From Gemmatimonas sp. (GTDB lineage Bacteria; Gemmatimonadota; Gemmatimonadetes; Gemmatimonadales; Gemmatimonadaceae): a DNA stretch of 43,003 bases. Under the pieces are notes generated by a model, which ran no database searches, was not told where the DNA came from, and saw only the letters and a list, made by a program, of their open reading frames with translations. Below, in pieces: positions 42,921 to 43,003 of this stretch; within the stretch, counting starts at the first letter, position 1, and each line of letters starts with the position of its first letter. The position numbers and the translations under genes were made by a program. The stretch covers positions 1 through 43,003 of the forward strand of contig JAABRO010000024.1 of NCBI GenBank assembly GCA_011390885.1. The letters are read 5' to 3'.

Positions 42921-43003
42921 TGGGCGCCGTGTGTTGTATGGGGTGGGCACGCTCACCCGCTGGTGTGTAGTGGCAGTTCGCAGGTGCTGGTGCAGTGTTT
43001 TGG

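Overview
The window reads as a stretch of core chromosome from a GC-rich, Gram-negative, outer-membrane bacterium. The best fit is the phylum Gemmatimonadota. The reasons are a mix of traits seen together: a Kdo transferase (lipopolysaccharide), a SusC/SusD-type receptor pair, a short primary-type sigma factor without region 1.1, a RicT (YaaT) homologue next to methionyl-tRNA synthetase, and a run of periplasmic and lipoproteins with weak family signatures. The phylum call is inference; no rRNA is present to settle it. No IS element, prophage or CRISPR array was seen.

Layout. Positions 1-1757: the end of a probable beta-propeller protein, a 67-residue membrane protein, an NAD(P)-binding protein that seems to have lost an internal block, and a tiny membrane protein. 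Positions 1758-2800: a large inverted repeat, then a five-gene tRNA operon on the minus strand (Ala-Gly-Val-Arg-Pro in transcription order) with a clear promoter and a leader hairpin. Positions 3011-6517: an RpoD-type sigma factor, then an overlapping set of an MlaF-type ATPase, a Nudix hydrolase and an AraC-type regulator with a receiver-like N-terminus. Positions 6577-10982: F1 ATP synthase genes alpha-gamma-beta-epsilon, preceded by a perfect TGTGA-N6-TCACA palindrome and closed by a terminator. Delta and the membrane F0 genes are absent here. Positions 11133-13429: an outer-membrane protein and WaaA, converging on a second large inverted repeat.

Positions 13643-21300 are a probable outer-membrane uptake operon: sigma-70-like promoter, a leader of about 400 nt, SusC-like receptor, SusD-like lipoprotein, a small lipoprotein, a DUF4397 lipoprotein, and a secreted protein that looks like a receptor plug without a barrel. 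It is followed by a TPM-domain membrane protein, a degenerate nucleotidyltransferase and LemA (21356-23767).

From 23840 to 36359 the minus strand carries dnaE-accA-ricT-metG and then four prepilin-like genes (PilX-, FimT-, PilV- and PilW-like), several with non-canonical processing sites. The dnaE gene is interrupted by a 427-residue in-frame intein with LAGLIDADG-type endonuclease motifs, inserted in the conserved FNK/SHS site; this is the most striking element of the window. Positions 36345-42579 hold a lipoprotein-like zinc aminopeptidase (plus strand) facing an M16 peptidase and a UvrD/PcrA-type helicase (minus strand). At the right edge a near-consensus promoter with an 8-bp-arm palindrome drives something beyond the window.

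Several genes (atpA, atpG, atpD, the helicase) have no visible Shine-Dalgarno sequence, while others (susC, lemA, the SDR) have good ones. The long open frames on the opposite strand of many genes are products of high GC and were not called.
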